Positions 62,991-64,000 of a DNA stretch of 64,000 bases are shown in pieces (the first letter of the stretch is position 1; each line of letters begins with the position of its first letter). This stretch comes from Trichoderma breve (Eukaryota; Ascomycota; Sordariomycetes; Hypocreales; Hypocreaceae): the NCBI RefSeq assembly GCF_028502605.1, contig NC_079234.1, forward strand, positions 1 through 64,000. The letters are read 5' to 3'. A model generated the notes under the pieces. That model did not search any database and was not told the origin of the DNA. It worked only from the letters and a program-made list of their open reading frames with translations. Both the position numbers and the translations under genes were made by a program.

Positions 62991-63896
62991 ATGGCAGCGG
63001 GTCGCAAGATTGCAATTGTCGGCGCCGGTGGCAACTTGGGCAAGCCGACTCTCAAAGCTTTACTGTCAAAGGGTGTTCACACCATCACTGCACTTCAACG
63101 AGCAGAGTCTACGACTGAATTCCCACCTGAAGTGATCGTCAAGAAGGGATCCTTTACAGACGAATCGTTCCTCGTGGAGACCCTCAGGGGCCAAGATGTT
63201 CTCATCGTCATTGTCCCCATTCCTAACATGGATCTTGGCGACCTCTTTATCAAGGCCGCTATAGAGGCTGGTGTCCCCTATATCCTGCCGACCGAGTTTG
63301 GCGTTGATTCGCCCAAAATTGTTGGCGAGCACTCCATGATGAGACCAAAGGTCACAAGGCGCAACTTGATTGAGAAATCAGGGACGAGCAGCTGGATTGC
63401 TGTCATTTCGAACTTTTGGCTTGATTTGAACATCCAGATCGGGTTATGGGGATTTGATGTGAAGGGTCGAAAGGCAGACCTATTTCGTGGAGCGGATGCC
63501 AAGATCTCGACGACAACGCTTGCACGGACTGGCGAGGGCGTTGCTGCTCTTCTCAGCCTGCCAGAGACCGAGTTGGAACAGTACAAGAACAAGTCCTTTT
63601 ACATTTCCTCTTTCGAGCTCTCACAGAAGGAGATCTTTGGCGCTATTAAGAATGCCACGAGGACAACGGATGCAGACTGGAACATCACGGAGAGAGATGC
63701 GACAGAGATTATTCGAGAATGTGATCCCAAGATCAAGGCTGGTGATGGTTTTGCGGAGTGGACTAGACTGTTTGTTATGTTCTTCCAGGGCATGGATGGC
63801 TCAAACTATGAAGACAAAGCTGTAGATCTAAGTAAATACGGGGTGCCGGCTGAGAACCTGGGCGAAGTGGTGTACCGAGCTGTTGCTGGCTTATAG
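62991..63896 (+). CDS. NmrA-like / isoflavone reductase-like NAD(P)-dependent reductase
   Basis: Intronless 301-aa protein starting at the ATG at 62991. The N-terminus IAIVGAGGNLGKPTLKALL carries the GxxGxxG dinucleotide-binding motif of atypical short-chain dehydrogenases. Further features are the strand-loop ALQRAES after beta-2, GQDVLIVIVP, and LPTEFGVDS, typical for the NmrA/isoflavone reductase (CipA-like) group. The catalytic Tyr-x3-Lys of classical SDRs is not evident, as expected for this branch. Such proteins either reduce phenolic or aromatic compounds or act as redox-sensing regulators. No signal peptide is present. The full length fits the family. It shares a promoter with the isochorismatase-like gene, so a joint role in aromatic metabolism is plausible but not shown. 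The 104 bases after the stop contain nothing recognisable. Confidence 0.88.
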   Translation: MAAGRKIAIVGAGGNLGKPTLKALLSKGVHTITALQRAESTTEFPPEVIVKKGSFTDESFLVETLRGQDVLIVIVPIPNMDLGDLFIKAAIEAGVPYILPTEFGVDSPKIVGEHSMMRPKVTRRNLIEKSGTSSWIAVISNFWLDLNIQIGLWGFDVKGRKADLFRGADAKISTTTLARTGEGVAALLSLPETELEQYKNKSFYISSFELSQKEIFGAIKNATRTTDADWNITERDATEIIRECDPKIKAGDGFAEWTRLFVMFFQGMDGSNYEDKAVDLSKYGVPAENLGEVVYRAVAGL

Positions 63897-64000
63897 ACAT
63901 CTTTTTATATTTATTTTTCTCTTCGTTTTTTCCCGATAATTTATTGTTAAGCATGCAAACTGTTGCATCTTGCTGAAGTATATTCGCGACGTTTTTCCGC

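Overview
The window is one chromosome end of a filamentous ascomycete, most likely a hypocrealean Sordariomycete (inferred from gene content; no taxonomic marker is present). The first 90 bases are (CCCTAA)n telomere. Genes carry short introns of about 50-150 nt with GTAAGT-like donors, and the subtelomere is stripped of coding capacity in the way repeat-induced point mutation (RIP) does it.

Layout. 1-90 telomere. 91-8300 two decayed copies of a Ty3/gypsy-type chromodomain retrotransposon. 9450-9893 a small cysteine-rich secreted protein on a GC-rich island. 11452-19120 a segment bracketed by 83-bp direct repeats that holds a killer-toxin-type GH18 chitinase (minus) and a divergent secreted, Kex2-site-rich protein (plus). 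19423-21441 an F-box-like protein. 21984-27439 an unusual trio: a complete enolase, a complete soluble inorganic pyrophosphatase and an HPP-family membrane protein. 28313-32275 small, poorly characterised genes, including a second cysteine-rich secreted protein, plus tandem repeats. 32413-59646 a nonribosomal peptide cluster: a five-module NRPS (about 5,493 aa, A-T-(C-A-T)x4-CT), a non-haem Fe(II)/2-oxoglutarate oxygenase, an MFS transporter, a pyrroline-5-carboxylate reductase-like enzyme and a full-length ABCB exporter. 61432-63896 a divergent isochorismatase-like hydrolase and NmrA-like reductase pair.

How the genes may work together. The NRPS starts directly with an A domain, has no epimerase or methyltransferase domain, and ends in a fungal CT domain, so the simplest product is a cyclic pentapeptide. 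A 2OG oxygenase next to a P5C reductase is the logic used in echinocandin-type pathways to turn leucine into 4-methylproline, so a methylproline or other cyclic imino acid building block is a reasonable guess. MFS and ABCB would export the product. Enolase and family I pyrophosphatase are the two textbook fluoride-sensitive metalloenzymes; finding intact accessory copies side by side with a small membrane protein suggests a target-duplication tolerance island, although a link to the NRPS (pyrophosphate removal or self-protection) is also possible. The chitinase and its Kex2-processed neighbour resemble the logic of the yeast zymocin system, in which a chitinase opens the wall for a separate toxic subunit.

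Exon models were built by hand from reading frames and splice consensus. For the multi-exon genes the summed exon lengths are multiples of three. All family assignments are by eye, without database search.
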